A stretch of DNA of 64,000 bases from Amoebidium appalachense (taxonomy: Eukaryota; Ichthyosporea), in contig CAVNZM010000004.1 of the NCBI GenBank assembly GCA_963693365.1, positions 5,456,001-5,520,000 on the forward strand. Direction: 5' to 3'. Each line of letters starts with the position of its first letter. The stretch's first letter is position 1. The translations under genes and the position numbers were made by a program. Below are positions 38,705 through 60,804 of the stretch, piece by piece. The notes below the pieces were generated by a model. The model was given only the letters and a program-made list of their open reading frames with translations, did no database searches and was not told where the DNA came from.

Positions 38705-38830
38705 GTCGCGATCGACTGAGAGAGAGGGAGAGAGAGCCTCTGAGAGAGTGGGAGAGTGGGGGAGATCTCTCTCTCTCTCTCTCTCCCCCCCCCCTCCCCC
38801 CCCCCCCCCTTCCCCACTCTCCCTCTCTCT
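38371..38830. repeat. Purine-rich GA/GGGA tract, then (CT)n and C tract
   Basis: GGGA and GAGA repeats with G tracts (38408-38430, 38572-38587, 38651-38668), switching to CT and C runs at 38766-38812. Confidence 0.9.
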
Positions 38831-38959
38831 CCTAGAGCTCGGTGTGTGGGTGGGTGTGCATATGTGTGCGTGACTGTCACGGTGTGTCAGGGGTGTTGTG
38901 TGTGTGTCCTTGTGTGTTGTTTTGTACGGGTCTAAGGGAGCAGAGTGCACAGAGGTGTC

Positions 38960-39590
38960 ATGTAAAACACGACTAACACATTAATGAGAGGGCAATCGGA
39001 GTTGTTCACGAGACATTGAAAGATTTCAAACAACAACTGAATCTTTATTGTGCTCTCGGTTCCTTTTGTACTTGCGATATATCACCTTATCACAACTAAA
39101 GAGGGAGAACCAATCGGTTCTATCAGAAGATAGAAAAACACATTCCGACAGAGCATACGCATTCCAACTTTCGATTAAACTAAAGTTTAGAAACTCTTAC
39201 TTAAATAAATTAAGTAATTATACATCTAGTCACTATTAACTCACATATATATTTATGTTCGTCCCTATAAAGAAACTTATTTAAATACATATATTTCCTA
39301 ATAGTCGACACTCTCAAAGTGAAGACACTTTGCAATAAACCGAATTCCATATATATCTATTGTCCAATCACAACACACATATATTAACAGACAGGAATGC
39401 ACAACACAATCTACAGATGTACTCGCTCGCGACTATTGGCGAGCCATCCTTTTGAGAACAAAACTAGGCCATTTTGAAATAAAGGAAAGACAACGAGTGA
39501 GGCTAGCCAATCACGCTACCTCTCAGATAAACAGAGGAGAGCAAACAGAAATAAAAACACAATAAGTTCTTATCAGGCAAGGGAGCCAGG
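38960..39590. other. AT-rich segment, possible old element remnant
   Basis: Distinctly AT-rich with no microsatellite. On the minus strand it contains ATTGG boxes and AATAAAG near 39040, which would suit a decayed LTR, but no second copy, primer-binding site or TG...CA ends were found. Confidence 0.3.
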
Positions 39591-39643
39591 TGTGCACAGA
39601 TCTACAGATATCTGTGCCCACAGAAACAAGGGAGAGAGAGATA

Positions 39644-39686
39644 CGGGGGGGGGGGGGGGGGGGGGGGGGGAGAGAGAGAGAGAGAG

Positions 39687-39760
<74 letters not shown>

Positions 39761-39950
39761 GCACAAAGAAGGAAAGCAGACACGAATACAAACAAGCTAG
39801 GACACATACATACTTCAAGGCTCTTGCTGTCATACATGGTGACGTATTCCAACATTGTGTGTGTTGTGTGTATGTACGTGTGTGTACGGCATGTGTATGT
39901 ATCATGTGTGTGTGTGGGGGGAGGGGGGAGGGGGGGGGGGGGGGGAAGGG
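39644..39950. repeat. G tract, (GA)n and G-rich runs
   Basis: A G run of about 26, a GA array to about 39760, unique sequence, then GGGGA-rich sequence (39915-39975). Confidence 0.9.
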
Positions 39951-39989
39951 GGGAGGGGAAGAGGCGGGCGGGGAGAGGGTGGCAAAGTT

Positions 39990-40301
39990 TAACATCATGA
40001 TCATGATTACACTGCAAACTTTGAGGTTGCAACGGCTTCGATCGTCGGCCCCATATTGTGACACCATCTTCAGCTAAAGTATATGCATGACTGCAGTGAC
40101 CGTGACCGTGCACGTGGTGTTTACCCGGTCCGGTAACATATGCATACAATCACGTGCACAGTCACGGACGCGTGTACAATAAGTACCGTGACGCCGCAAC
40201 AGCTGCAAGGCATGATACGCCTGGGTCGCCTGCGCATGCAAACGGCCCCGCCGGCGCGCCACGATCGAAGGCTTGTGGCATCGATATCATTCATGATCAT
40301 C
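39990..40301. repeat. Large imperfect palindrome
   Basis: Matching arm segments: CCGTGACCGTGCACGTG at 40100-40116 against 40151-40167 (one mismatch), CTTCGATCGT at 40036-40045 against 40261-40270, and CATGATCAT-type ends at about 39995 and 40292. The pairs nest around a centre near 40135-40150. Unusually rich in 6-bp palindromes. Confidence 0.55.
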
Positions 40302-40513
40302 CGGGGGCACTACTACTCACAGCCGCGGCAGCGCTGAAACAATTTTTGTGATTCAATGAAGTCATAATAACACGAAGTTCTATGACACTGCCGGCGGGTT
40401 ACTCACATTCATACGTGACTGATGTGTGTTTCAGTACTACATATTCTGCTGTTGCACCACACAGCTTCTGGATAGCACAACATTGTTCGACTCCTAAGTT
40501 ACGGACCTAGGTA

Positions 40514-40560
40514 CAGTAAACTCCCCTAATTCGGAACACCCCCAAATTCGGAACACCCCC
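40514..40560 (+). mobile_element. Pogo/Tigger-like terminal repeat fragment
   Basis: CAGTAAACTCCCCTAATTCG followed by a 17-bp direct repeat of the AATTCGGAACACCCCC type resembles the terminal repeat of pogo-class elements. No opposite end or transposase was found. Confidence 0.4.
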
Positions 40561-40707
40561 CATCGGAGCGTCTCGATGGATATAAAAAAACCTATGAATG
40601 TGACAGGGTTTTTTTTCTTTTTCTTTTGACTGGATTTAATCGACGGAAAGATATGCAAGTATGCACGGCATACTGAGAAGACACTTAATCGTCTGAGAAG
40701 ACAGTAT

Positions 40708-42960
40708 TTTTTTTTATAATGACTTTATTGATATATGCTCAGCAAAATAGAAGCCATCAAGATACCACCGATATCTCGGAGAAGAAAATACAAAAGCCCT
40801 CACTCTCGAATACGGAGGAGATAACGACTTAAATAATCATACACCCTGGAAAACTCGTTAAACATACCGTGGTTCAACAGATAGTCAATAGACCGTGTAA
40901 TGTCAGGATCATCTAAATAAACCAGTCTTCTAATTTCTAACGGAATAATCTGAGATAAATAAATACATCTATCTAAGTGTTTACGAGAAAAAGGTTCTGC
41001 ACAAAAGTGGCACAAACATTTATGGAAACAAAGGTTACATCGCCAAAATAAACATTTCCAAGCTATATCACAAGGAGGGGTTAGAATTGCATAATTAATC
41101 GGTAAGTGTGGTAGGTTTACGAGAGGAAGGATAAAAATAAGTAGCTAACTTACACAACGATTGTAAAGAAAATAGACGAGTCTCTAGTATAAAAAGAAGC
41201 ACAGACTCATAAGCCCTACCATGATACTCTTTATCACAACGATGAAGCAAAGGGTATTGAATATGAAACCAAGTAACATACTGCTGATAACTAGTAGAAG
41301 AGAAAAATAAGGGCCTGTTTGGCAACGCGGAGTTAGCGGCCATACTCCGGAGTAAGATCGATTTTGGAGTTAGGGCTAAAGCGGATTTTCTGAAATCCGC
41401 GATGCCAAACAGACGGCCCACTGCAATCTGGGCCTGTGTACGCCGGGTTTCAAACCCCTTGGACATCGCTTGTACTCCAATTTCTATAATGCTTTCTATA
41501 ATCCACCTCCGGAGGTGGATTATGCGCGAAATGTTCAACGCCGTGCGAAGGTCTAAACCAATGAAAATTCATGTCGTGAGACCTTTTTACATTTCTCTCT
41601 CGGCCAATTGGCGGCAGTGCAATATAGCCAAAAACAGTTAAAGTGGAAAAGACGCCAAACGGAAAGTCCGTTGTCACCGGCATGGCCAGCTTGCTGGTGA
41701 GCCTGCGACAGCCCGAGTGCAGGCTGCGACCAGCCACACACAGCCAGCCACGTGTGGTAGGTCGTATAAAAACAAGCCCCCCCTCAACTATTCTTCCTCT
41801 TCGCGGCCAACTTGTAGGCAACCTTTTTTTTACCATTAGACAATCTTTTGCACATCGGTCAAGATTGTCTGAACCGACAGGATGCCTGTAGGGGGAAGCA
41901 AAGAATGCAATTGCTGCAATTGCGGCCGAAAGGGCCATGTTTCGTGCTAAATACATAGTGGTTTTGCAACCGGAAACGTTGATGTTGTTATATATGCGGC
42001 AAATGGTATCATTACAGTGTATACAAATACATACATACGGGACACTGCACAGTCACTACAAAAAAAATAGTACTGAGTCCTAGGTACGATATACGTGCAA
42101 AGTATGCGCACTCCGATCAACGTAAAACTTGCGCAATGTGACTTGATAAACTAAGCTGCAGCTGAAAAAAGTGTTGTCTGTTTGGCACGAGCGGTTATTA
42201 TCTACGCCAGGTTTTGACCTAAATCCGGATTACAAATCAGAATCTGGATACTGATTTGATACCCGGCGTATACGGTCTACGCCGGAGTTCGTAACTCCGC
42301 ATTGCCAAACAGGCCCTAAAGGAGATAAGTATATAAAAGGATTGGATATCTCGGAATGGAAGAGAGATTGGGGATAGGACATTTCGCACGAACATTAGAA
42401 AGGCCGGGAACAGGTGCTAAAGAAGGAAAGAATTGCAACAAAGGATGATAAGAAGGAAGCCTAACCAAATGAAAACAAAAGCGAAGTCCTAATTCATTCA
42501 TACGCTGGCGCGCCGGAGGGAGACCAAAAACACTCAGTAAGGGAGCCGCCAAAGGATGCCTACGCGAGGTTCGAGAAATAAATTGGATGAATTCACGCTG
42601 AAAGGAATCGAATTCCCGAAGAGCCGAGCGCTGTTGCCATGGAGGGGCACACAAGAGTAACGGGAATTCGAAACATGGATGAAGAAAAACTTTATAAAGA
42701 TTGAGCAATTTGGCAGGATGAATATTAGAGATATTTGCGAATATTTCTTGATAGATATGTAAGCGACCACGTGCACGAGAAATGCGCGAAGTCAAAAGGC
42801 GCTCAAACCAGATACCCTTAGAGGTGAAAGGACTTGAATACCTAAATAGTCATAGGAGGGCACAATTGGGATAGGTTGATTGTTCAGTCGGAGTGTACTC
42901 AGTCTGTGCATTGGCCTCGATGACTGGGCCATGACATATACTAATCCGTCTCAGCAGATC
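40708..42960 (-). pseudogene. LINE retrotransposon, 3' portion (copy A), split by a DNA transposon
   Basis: Minus-strand remnant of a non-LTR retrotransposon ORF2. From about 42880 downwards come the end of the RT palm (IPIVPSYDYLGI), then a thumb/linker region (IHPAKLLNLYKVFLHPCFEF), a long basic-aromatic region, and a C-terminal CCHC zinc finger CHFCAEPFSRKHLDRC (C-x2-C-x8-H-x3-C) ending at the stop 40802-40800. An AATAAA and a short A tail (T run at 40708-40717) mark the 3' end. At least two frameshifts show it is dead. It is 5'-truncated before the RT catalytic motif and interrupted at 41311-42316. Copies B and C nearby share the finger. Confidence 0.75.
41311..42316. mobile_element. PIF/Harbinger-like DNA transposon (1006 bp) with TAA target duplication
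   Basis: Terminal inverted repeats of 25 bp with one mismatch (GGGCCTGTTTGGCAACGCGG at the left end) and a TAA duplication at 41308-41310 and 42317-42319. Removing the element restores the LINE reading frame across the joint. TWA duplication and GGGCCTGTTTGG ends are typical of PIF/Harbinger. It holds a perfect 26-bp palindrome at 41498-41523 and a 168-codon minus-strand frame (41956-41450) with no recognised domain. No DDE transposase is visible, so it is probably non-autonomous. Confidence 0.85.
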
Positions 42961-42983
42961 AGCCTAAGTCTACGATCGAGATC

Positions 42984-43012
<29 letters not shown>
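42984..43012. repeat. G tract at the 5' truncation of LINE copy A
   Basis: About 27 G following ATCGAGATC, marking the end of recognisable LINE sequence. Confidence 0.85.
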
Positions 43013-43014
<2 letters not shown>

Positions 43015-43600
43015 GGGTCCACAGATCATCAAGATCAAGTCCGGGGCCTCAAGATAGCTGTACAGCTGCGTGCATCTTGCCTCTGCCGGCGCAGGGCAGG
43101 ACCACGTCAGCCGGGGCAGCCGACCAATAGAATTCTAATTAGTGTGTAGGATAGATCGTAGGAGGACTTAGGAATGTGATTGTTCGGGCAGAAGCCCTTT
43201 TGTAAGTATTGGCAAGGTTTGATAGTGTATGTTGCCAAACGTATTTATATATTTCGATGTAGAGGAAAGGGGGGGGGGAGGATAGTATGAAATGTAGATT
43301 TAGACTCTGCGGTGCCACTAGGGGGAGGGTGAGGGGTGAGACATGGATAAATATATTAGTTGAGTAGATCGACTTAGCTCGTGCAGGCGCACGATAAAGT
43401 AGATCGGAATGTTTGGAATGTGGCATCGTAGGGGGGCCAGGTGATGATGATCTTTGAGGGCACGGCCTTGATGGCCTCAGTTGTGACTTAGCCTCATTCC
43501 GTACGGATCTAAGTTTTGCCCGTCGGAGCCTGGTCTGAATAAACTTTACCGTTTTTCCGTACACGTTCGTTCCTTTTCGTGTATGTACACTTAGTAGAGT
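43013..43600. other. Between retroelement fragments, nothing recognised
   Basis: Unique sequence. A 141-codon minus-strand frame (43564-43139) has no recognisable domain and is not claimed as a gene. Confidence 0.4.
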
Positions 43601-43605
43601 GCCGC

Positions 43606-44080
43606 GTCTCTAGTACATACACAATAGGATACGACAGGCCATCTTCGAACAGGCGGCACGGGCACTCGACACACGCGGGGTGGTGGAGCAGGAATTGAAA
43701 GTCACCGGCCTTACGAAGCATCCGAATAAGGCTCATTGGGACCCAGTGAGTGCCCTCGACCATTTAGGCATCCACATAAATTTGGAGGAAGGGTATTTGT
43801 CTCCCACATTGGCGTCTTTGGAAAAATTATAGGGGGAAACACGTTCTTTAATGGCTAAGGCGCGCAAAGGAGGGCGGGACAGTGGGTGGAAAAGAAGCAG
43901 GTGGCTAGATGGCTAGGGTTGGTTGTTAGTTTGCGTGCGGCGGTGCCTCATGTACTCACGGTTGTCCGGCCGGTGTATGGTGCTCTACGCAGCGGGAACT
44001 GGCGTAGCTTTGTGCGGTTAACGGGTCGGCAGCTACGCATTATCGGTAAAACCATGGGTATAATAGGTCGGCCTATTTAG
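43606..44080 (+). pseudogene. DIRS-like retroelement RT/RNase H fragment
   Basis: One frame reads HLGIHINLEEGYLSPTLASL, similar to the RT palm-to-thumb segment of DIRS/Ngaro elements (a [HY]LG motif, then a Lys/Leu helix). After a frameshift a second frame reads WLGLVVSLRAAVPHVLTVV and RPVYGALRSGNW, like the G-x-L-x-S...P-L-Y-x-x-L stretch that follows it. Broken by stops and a frameshift, and isolated. No tyrosine recombinase was found. Confidence 0.45.
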
Positions 44081-44299
44081 AGATGTTTTAGAGGGGTTTT
44101 CTTCGTGCGGTGTGTTTATTTGGATTTTGTTCGTAGAGAGGCAGTGCATGCCATGGTATGTGTACTTTTCTGATGATCGTGCCCAGGGGCACCTGGCTGA
44201 GCCGAGCCAATAAGCAAATCGAAAGCAACAACATATCTAAATGTGGCTGGGCCTCCGGCAGTGTCCACGCAATAAAAAGTGTGAAAACCCCGCATACTC

Positions 44300-44770
44300 A
44301 GAAGACAATAAAAACTTCACGAGTTATCCAGTAACAAGTGCATACTGTGATACCTGAACACTGTGTGAAAATCATATTATAAATACTCAATGTGACGACC
44401 AACAGATTCAACAAAAAGTCTAAAGTGGTCACATTGCCAGCCAGTGTAGCAGACACCTGTAGGGAAAGAGTTTGAAACGCGACATAAAAACTCACACCTA
44501 TCAACATGCTTGCGATTAAAAAATATAGCACAAAAGTGGCACCAGCGGCGATGGAAACAAAAATTACAACGCCACTGCACAACTTCCCAGGCAATATCAA
44601 CACCAGAGCACCATACAGACTTATCTACTAGGGTGGTATCCATACGTACAGCAGGCCCCTCTTTCCTTCCCTCTCTCTCCCCTTCTCCCCTGGGCACAAA
44701 TACAAATAAACCCCGCAAAAGTGTGTGTGTGACTTTGGACTGCCACTTACTTATTAAACATGTACACAAT
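44300..44770 (-). pseudogene. LINE fragment, copy B (C-terminal zinc finger region)
   Basis: Minus strand encodes DIAWEVVQWRCNFCFHRRWC then HFCAIFFNRKHVDRC, matching copy A (DIAWKCLFWRCNLCFHKCLC / HFCAEPFSRKHLDRC) with conserved zinc ligands, followed by a diverged tail. Same orientation as copy A. Confidence 0.65.
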
Positions 44771-45301
44771 CACAAGATAATCACGCAAAGTAACAAATGG
44801 AAAAAGATACCACACGACACTAGACCCGATGAAAGCATACACCTTGAAAAACTAAGCCTTATGTCTCGTTTTTTATATACTGACCGCCTCAACCACATTG
44901 CCAAATATGGCACTCGCAAATGTATAACACCTAAATACATACTAAGTTACCTTCCTGTAGAACGGGTCTTTCTCTAGCTGATGGTATTATTGATCAATTA
45001 CCACGATTTTACTGTACACGTGCTATACAGTGGAGATCTAATAAGTATAAGGTTGAATCATTTGCATGCCCAAACAACACACGCACACACCAGTTTAACC
45101 GGTCATGTATCGCCAACTTGTAGTTTGATAGACCACATAATACCGCAACACACACACGTCACATTCTGACAACAGACACTCATAAAGATAGCCTACCTGT
45201 AAATTACAACATCCTTGATATTATACTAAACACGCGTAACTACGACCTGTTTATAGATGTATTGATTGGCTTGAGAAACACATCACTACAAAATTCTAGC
45301 G

Positions 45302-45535
<234 letters not shown>

Positions 45536-45795
45536 ACTAATTGATTTCTCTTTGTAGTCTTTATGGTGTCTCGTAGAGAAAGTAAACCCTGATATATAGT
45601 CATCACCCGACATCTATGTACGTGATCATGATATACCGCTGAGGGGATATTCCGAGCAAAACCCCCCCCCATACCTGAGACTGGTTTCTCTTTGCCTCGA
45701 GTAAACAGCGTAAACCCCAGAAATATATCCTGCCAAAGCTCCCAAAAAGCGATAATGATCAGTACGGTGTTGCCTAAGGAACATAACACATGCCG

Positions 45796-46225
45796 ACTTG
45801 TTTCCATAAATGTTTGTGCCACTATTGTGCAGAACCTTTTTCTCGTAAACACTTAGATAGATGTATTAATTTATCTCAGATTATTCCGTTAGAAATTAGA
45901 AGACTGGCTTATTTAGATAATCCTGATATTACGTCTATTGACTATCTGTTGAACCACGGCATGTTTAACGAGTTTTCTAGATGTTTCCTTAATGTCTTCT
46001 CAGTATGCCGTGCTTACTTGCATATCTTTCCGTCGAATAAATCCAGTCAAAAGAAAAAAAAGGGTTTCTAGGGTGTATGATTATTTAAGTCGTTCAAGTA
46101 TCTCCTCCGTATCCGAGAGTGAGGGCTTTTGTATTTTCTTCTATTCTATATTGGCTTCTATTTTGCTGAGCATGATTTTAAAAAAAAGATTCAACGGGAG
46201 CCACCACCGCCGTTAGTGATCTTCA
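45796..46225 (+). pseudogene. LINE fragment, copy C (C-terminal zinc finger and 3' UTR)
   Basis: Plus strand encodes CFHKCLCHYCAEPFSRKHLD and the following SQIIPLEIRRLAYLDNPDI segment, nearly identical to copy A. It is interrupted near 45985-46065 by about 80 bases that match, inverted, sequence just beyond the 3' end of copy A (about 40607-40690), then resumes as VYDYLSR. Confidence 0.7.
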
Positions 46226-46229
46226 GTTT

Positions 46230-47293
46230 CAACACCTTGTTAGAGCTCGAAAAAGTAGAGCTACCACATACATTAACTAATAAAAAATTTTTTAGTTAAA
46301 ATTATTTTCAAGTGTGCAATTATACTAGCATATATGAAGTGTTACAACGCATTTCTTTCATTGCAAACGCTGTTCTCCTTTTGAAGATCCCCCCAAAATG
46401 GAACACCGATTTGCATCAATAAGGGTGATTATGATTATACGAATTCCAATCTACTGGGGTCCAGTATATTGTGATCCGGTGGACGGAGATGGCCGTGGAT
46501 CCGGTGCCTTAACTTTCTTTCGGAGCTACCGATGCTAGCCTCTGCTTACCCATAGGCTTCTATGTAATAGGGGTGTCAGAAGATACTACGATGGCGCTCA
46601 TTGTTGCCTAGCATGTACATATGTCACTGGCTGCATTTGATTGGCTGTCCTGGAAAACGCAGTAGGCCGTCGAATGTGGCTGGGCCTCCGGGACCGGCAG
46701 TGTCCACGCAATAAAAAGTGTGTAAACGCCTACTCTGGGGTCCATCGGAATGGAAGGTGTAGTGTAAATAGGTGTGCAGCAGCGATGAGACATTACTGGG
46801 TCGACCACAATTGTTAATAATAAAAAATATGTAAAACATAATGAACTTGTGCAATAAACGCTAAATATCAATTATATAAGTTGTTTTCTTCGTTCCCACA
46901 AATTTTTTTTTTTGCATGTTTCATATCAAAATTAGCGTTTTTTGATCACGCAAAAGTAGGCACTTTACTGTACCTACGGAAACGAAGCCCTGAGCCCCTG
47001 AGTTGAGCTTGTGCCAGACACCTGCAATAAAACGGACCAATCGACGACCTTGCACTACATTCCTCGCGCATACCAAAAGCATTCTTTCGTTTTTCCGAAC
47101 TTTTTCGAACTGCTTTATTGGCTTAAAATCACTCACGTCGTGCACTACATAGGACACCGGCAGGTCCAACGCGCCTCAGTCGCACAAAAGCGGGCCACAA
47201 CACAAACTCGAAACCATTTCAGTTGCCGTTGTGTGTCGTGGAAAACCTCAACAACTCCTTGTCTCAATCCACTTTCCTCTTTTTTCCTGAAAA
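46230..47293. other. Intergenic upstream of the second cysteine-rich gene
   Basis: Unique sequence plus a block of about 60 bp (GGCTGGGCCTCCGG...AGTGTCCACGCAATAAAAAG) at about 46677-46735 that also occurs at about 44244-44298, so it is a small dispersed repeat. No TATA box was found just before the ATG at 47294. Confidence 0.5.
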
Positions 47294-47782
47294 ATGCTGG
47301 GTAAGGTTCGCTCCGCCGTCTTCGCGCTTTTCAGCGTCGCCCTGTTTGGTCAGGTGCAAGCACAGGTCTCTTTATCACTCGTTGGCATCGCTCTTCGCAT
47401 GGCAGGCAACAGCTTCAGCAGCAACTGCTTCCGCTGGTTCGTGGGCGGGTCTGGCCCATGCCCCCAGTGCTTCCAAGGGTTCGACGCGAACCACCCTTTC
47501 TGGACCGTTGGCGCAATCAAGTGGGGATGCATGGCCCAATGCCTCGCTAATGTCGGTCTGAACGCATCCAGCTACGCGGGTGTTTGCCCGGTGCTTGGTT
47601 CGCAGGGGCAGTGTGTCAAGAAGGTTGTGGAGACGGCCAGAAACGCCGGTGTTTTCAACACCTCACCGCCACTGTCGGACCCTCGCTGCGACAAGAACGT
47701 GAACCTCGTCAACTCGGTGACTGCCAAGCTGTGTGAATATGCAAGACCCTATCGGGGCTGTGGAGGTTTGATCGTCTGCTGA
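47294..47782 (+). CDS. Secreted ten-cysteine protein, unknown family, member 2
   Basis: Intronless 162-codon paralogue of the gene at 32015-32530. The signal peptide is clear: MLGKVRSAVFALFSVALFGQ followed by VQAQ, with cleavage inferred after QA at about 23. Cysteines at 45, 56, 59, 79, 83, 98, 107, 147, 156 and 162 match member 1 in order and spacing (C-x10-C-x2-C-x19-C-x3-C-x14-C-x8-C-x39-C-x8-C-x5-C end); Cys132 is extra and unpaired in this scheme. The coding GC content is higher than in member 1, and there are no breaks. Conservation of cysteines and frame in both copies argues that both are expressed proteins. Function unknown. Confidence 0.82.
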   Translation: MLGKVRSAVFALFSVALFGQVQAQVSLSLVGIALRMAGNSFSSNCFRWFVGGSGPCPQCFQGFDANHPFWTVGAIKWGCMAQCLANVGLNASSYAGVCPVLGSQGQCVKKVVETARNAGVFNTSPPLSDPRCDKNVNLVNSVTAKLCEYARPYRGCGGLIVC

Positions 47783-48141
47783 GTGCATACAATGGTCTTT
47801 GCATAGCTGGCAATAATAGCACCTATTGTTCTATTAAGGCCTTAAGCTTGTGATGTTTGTTTCGCTAATGCAGATAAGGTGCTCTCCCTATGATAGTAGC
47901 CCCATCTCCGAGACAGACTCAACAACTTGAGGTAGCCTTTTCCTTTTGTTATTCCTTCTGCTTGACTTCACAGCAACCATAGTTAGGAGCAATTGGCAGG
48001 TAAATGAAGCTGTGAACGAATTAGTATTGTTGTGCTTCATCCTATTTAGTTATAAAGAAATACAGGCATATAAATGCCGCAGAAACAAGAAGTCTCGGTG
48101 CATTCTTCTTTTTTCTGTTCGGTCCCATCGTCCCCGTCCAG

Positions 48142-48178
<37 letters not shown>

Positions 48179-49346
48179 ACACACACACACAACAACAACA
48201 AGAACAACAAAAAGGGTGCTTGATGATCCTCGTCGACTTGTTGACTCCTGTTACAGCAGTAACTGTAGACTCACTCTCCGACCTAGTAACAGCCACTGTT
48301 GTGTGTTGTTTTGGACATAGTGTGTACCTGAAAAAACACATAAAAAAAGCATGCACGTTCGCACATTTTAGAGACACACACACATAGACACACGCACACA
48401 TGCACACACACACAGTGCCCCCCCCCCCCCCCCCCCCCCCCCCTCCCCCTCCCCCCTCTCCTCCTTCCTTCCGCCACCATGCTTAAAAACCTACTCTTAA
48501 AGATTGTGGCGCTTGCGTTGCAGCTGCCTTTCAAGGCATCACAATTCATACAGGTTACCCACTGAACTTGAAGGTCCATGTGCGACTACACCTGCGAATT
48601 CAGCGCGCAGAAAGAAATTTAGAAGTCAGGCTCTCGTGTGGGTATTGTTAGGTTGAGAACCCTCCGATGTAGTTAACAACGTTGGTACGTAGTACCAGAC
48701 AGTGTGGGCACCAGGTTGTACATCTTCAGTGCATGCATGAAGGTGGCCCACAACCAGACCGAAGAGCACGCCTATTTATAGAATGCAGCGACGGTACTTG
48801 TGTATGTTAGCGTGACAACGTGACAATGCATGGGCAAGTGTACATGTGCACATAGGTTCGAGCTCGAACTTGAGAGTCTTTGCGCCAAAAACTAAGAGGG
48901 TGCGCTCCGAGCCAATCATTGGGTTTCCGTGATTTTCATGTCCCGGCCCCAGTGGACACAGTACGTTCAAGGCTTGCAGGCGATGTATGCGCAGGCCTCA
49001 CTTCGAAACTGCGTGTTTGAACCAACGCTGAACGTGTACTTCTTATTGTGTTAAGAGACCAAGTTGCTAGCTGGCCTGCATGTGGCCCACCATTTTCCAG
49101 AAATTAAATTCATGTTAATCAAATCCCGAAAATTGGGCATCCAGATATCGTCTTCTGGTAACCAAGGACTCATCTTGCTTTCAGCCAACAACTGTACAGA
49201 CTACAACATTTTACGATTCGGCTTTTACACAATCGCTATAAGGCCCCTGTTCGACCGTTTGTCCAAAAACATTGTATACATTTTCCTACTTTGGTTCAAA
49301 AAAAAAAAAAAAAAAAAGTAGGAATAATCCTCAATAAAGCCCCATC
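47783..49346. other. Intergenic: 3' flank of the cysteine-rich gene and upstream region of XRCC4
   Basis: C tracts at about 48142-48178 and 48418-48443 with short CA runs, and a 19-base A tract at about 49300-49318. ATTGG-type boxes occur (about 48918). No further gene recognised. Confidence 0.5.
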
Positions 49347-59806
<10,460 letters not shown>

Positions 59807-60192
59807 CGAGTAAAATCGATGTTAAATTTAAAAAAATTTAAATTTAGATTCAAGAAGCAAAAATCAGAAAGATTTCAGTTCTTGTTGTCGTCCTTCTGGC
59901 ACTGATTGAAACATGACTAACCTGTTTACCAATGTATTATTGGTTGGTAGTATGACGTGCTAAGAACTTATCAGTATTTCTTGTTTGTTTTTTTCGTTGT
60001 TTTTTTTCTAATCCAAATATAAATGCGAGTACAGTAGTGAATGCTGCAATGGTTTTTATTTTATTATTATTTATTTTATTTTATTTTATTTTTATTTATT
60101 TTTATTTTATTTTTTTTTTGGGGGGGGGGGGGGGGAAGGGGGGGGGGGGGGGGTTAGAGAGAGAGAGAGGTGGGGCGGGTGCTTTTTTTTGT

Positions 60193-60223
<31 letters not shown>

Positions 60224-60582
60224 GGGATTTTGGAAGAGTCAACATGAATGAAGATAACTGAGTTGAACGGACAGAAAGATTTTTTTTGGATTGGGTTATT
60301 GAAATGAAAAACCACATGTGGGCCTATAGAAATCCCATGCCACTGTAGCTTTCAGAAGTCTTTCTCTATAAGTCTCTTTGTCACTTTAACCTGTTCAGTT
60401 GTTGTATCGACATCGAGTTAGGCGGAACCGGCATCAGCAAGTTTGTGCCCTAATGTGAGCATGAAGTTGATAAGAACCAGTCAAATAAAAGCTGCACGAA
60501 AGTAAAATATACAGTTTTCTTTCGTATTATGCAAAAAAAAACATTGAACTTTATTCTAATAACGACACTTTGTGCAACTACG
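59807..60582. other. 3' flank of XRCC4
   Basis: Contains an ATTTT/TTTA-rich stretch (60050-60118), G tracts (60120-60153, 60192-60222) and AATAAA at 60484-60489, a possible polyadenylation signal nearly 680 bases after the stop. No other gene. Confidence 0.5.
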
Positions 60583-60804
60583 TTGGGATATTCGGGTTGG
60601 TTGTAAGGTTTTCCGGGTCGGGCCGAAGGCCTTAACGGGCCGCAGGCCCGTCTATTGGGCCATAGGCCCTAGGCTGCTAGGCCTGGGGCCCGGGGCGCCG
60701 GGGACCCGGGGGCCCGGCCCGGCCCGCGAGCCACCCCCCCGGCCCGGCCCGGGGTTAGCAGAATCTCGACCCGGAAAACCTTACAACCAACCCGAATATC
60801 CCAA
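60583..60804. mobile_element. 222-bp element with perfect 38-bp inverted repeats and a GC-rich hairpin core
   Basis: The 38-bp ends (60583-60620 and 60767-60804; start TTGGGATATTCGGGTTGG) are perfect inverted repeats. The core is almost pure G/C with successive small hairpins: GGCC-GAA-GGCC (60621), CGGGCC-GCA-GGCCCG (60636), GGGCC-ATA-GGCCC (60657), CCTAG-GCTG-CTAGG (60668). No target duplication is obvious and there is no coding capacity. It may be a foldback/MITE-type element. Confidence 0.75.

Noticed and set aside
38990-39540. AT-rich segment as a solo LTR
   Set aside because: No TG/CA borders, target duplication or second copy could be shown.
45538-45852. Minus-strand frame with METSRHVLCSLGNTVL as a separate gene
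   Set aside because: It overlaps LINE copy C on the other strand and ends in an A/T tract; probably an antisense or flanking frame.
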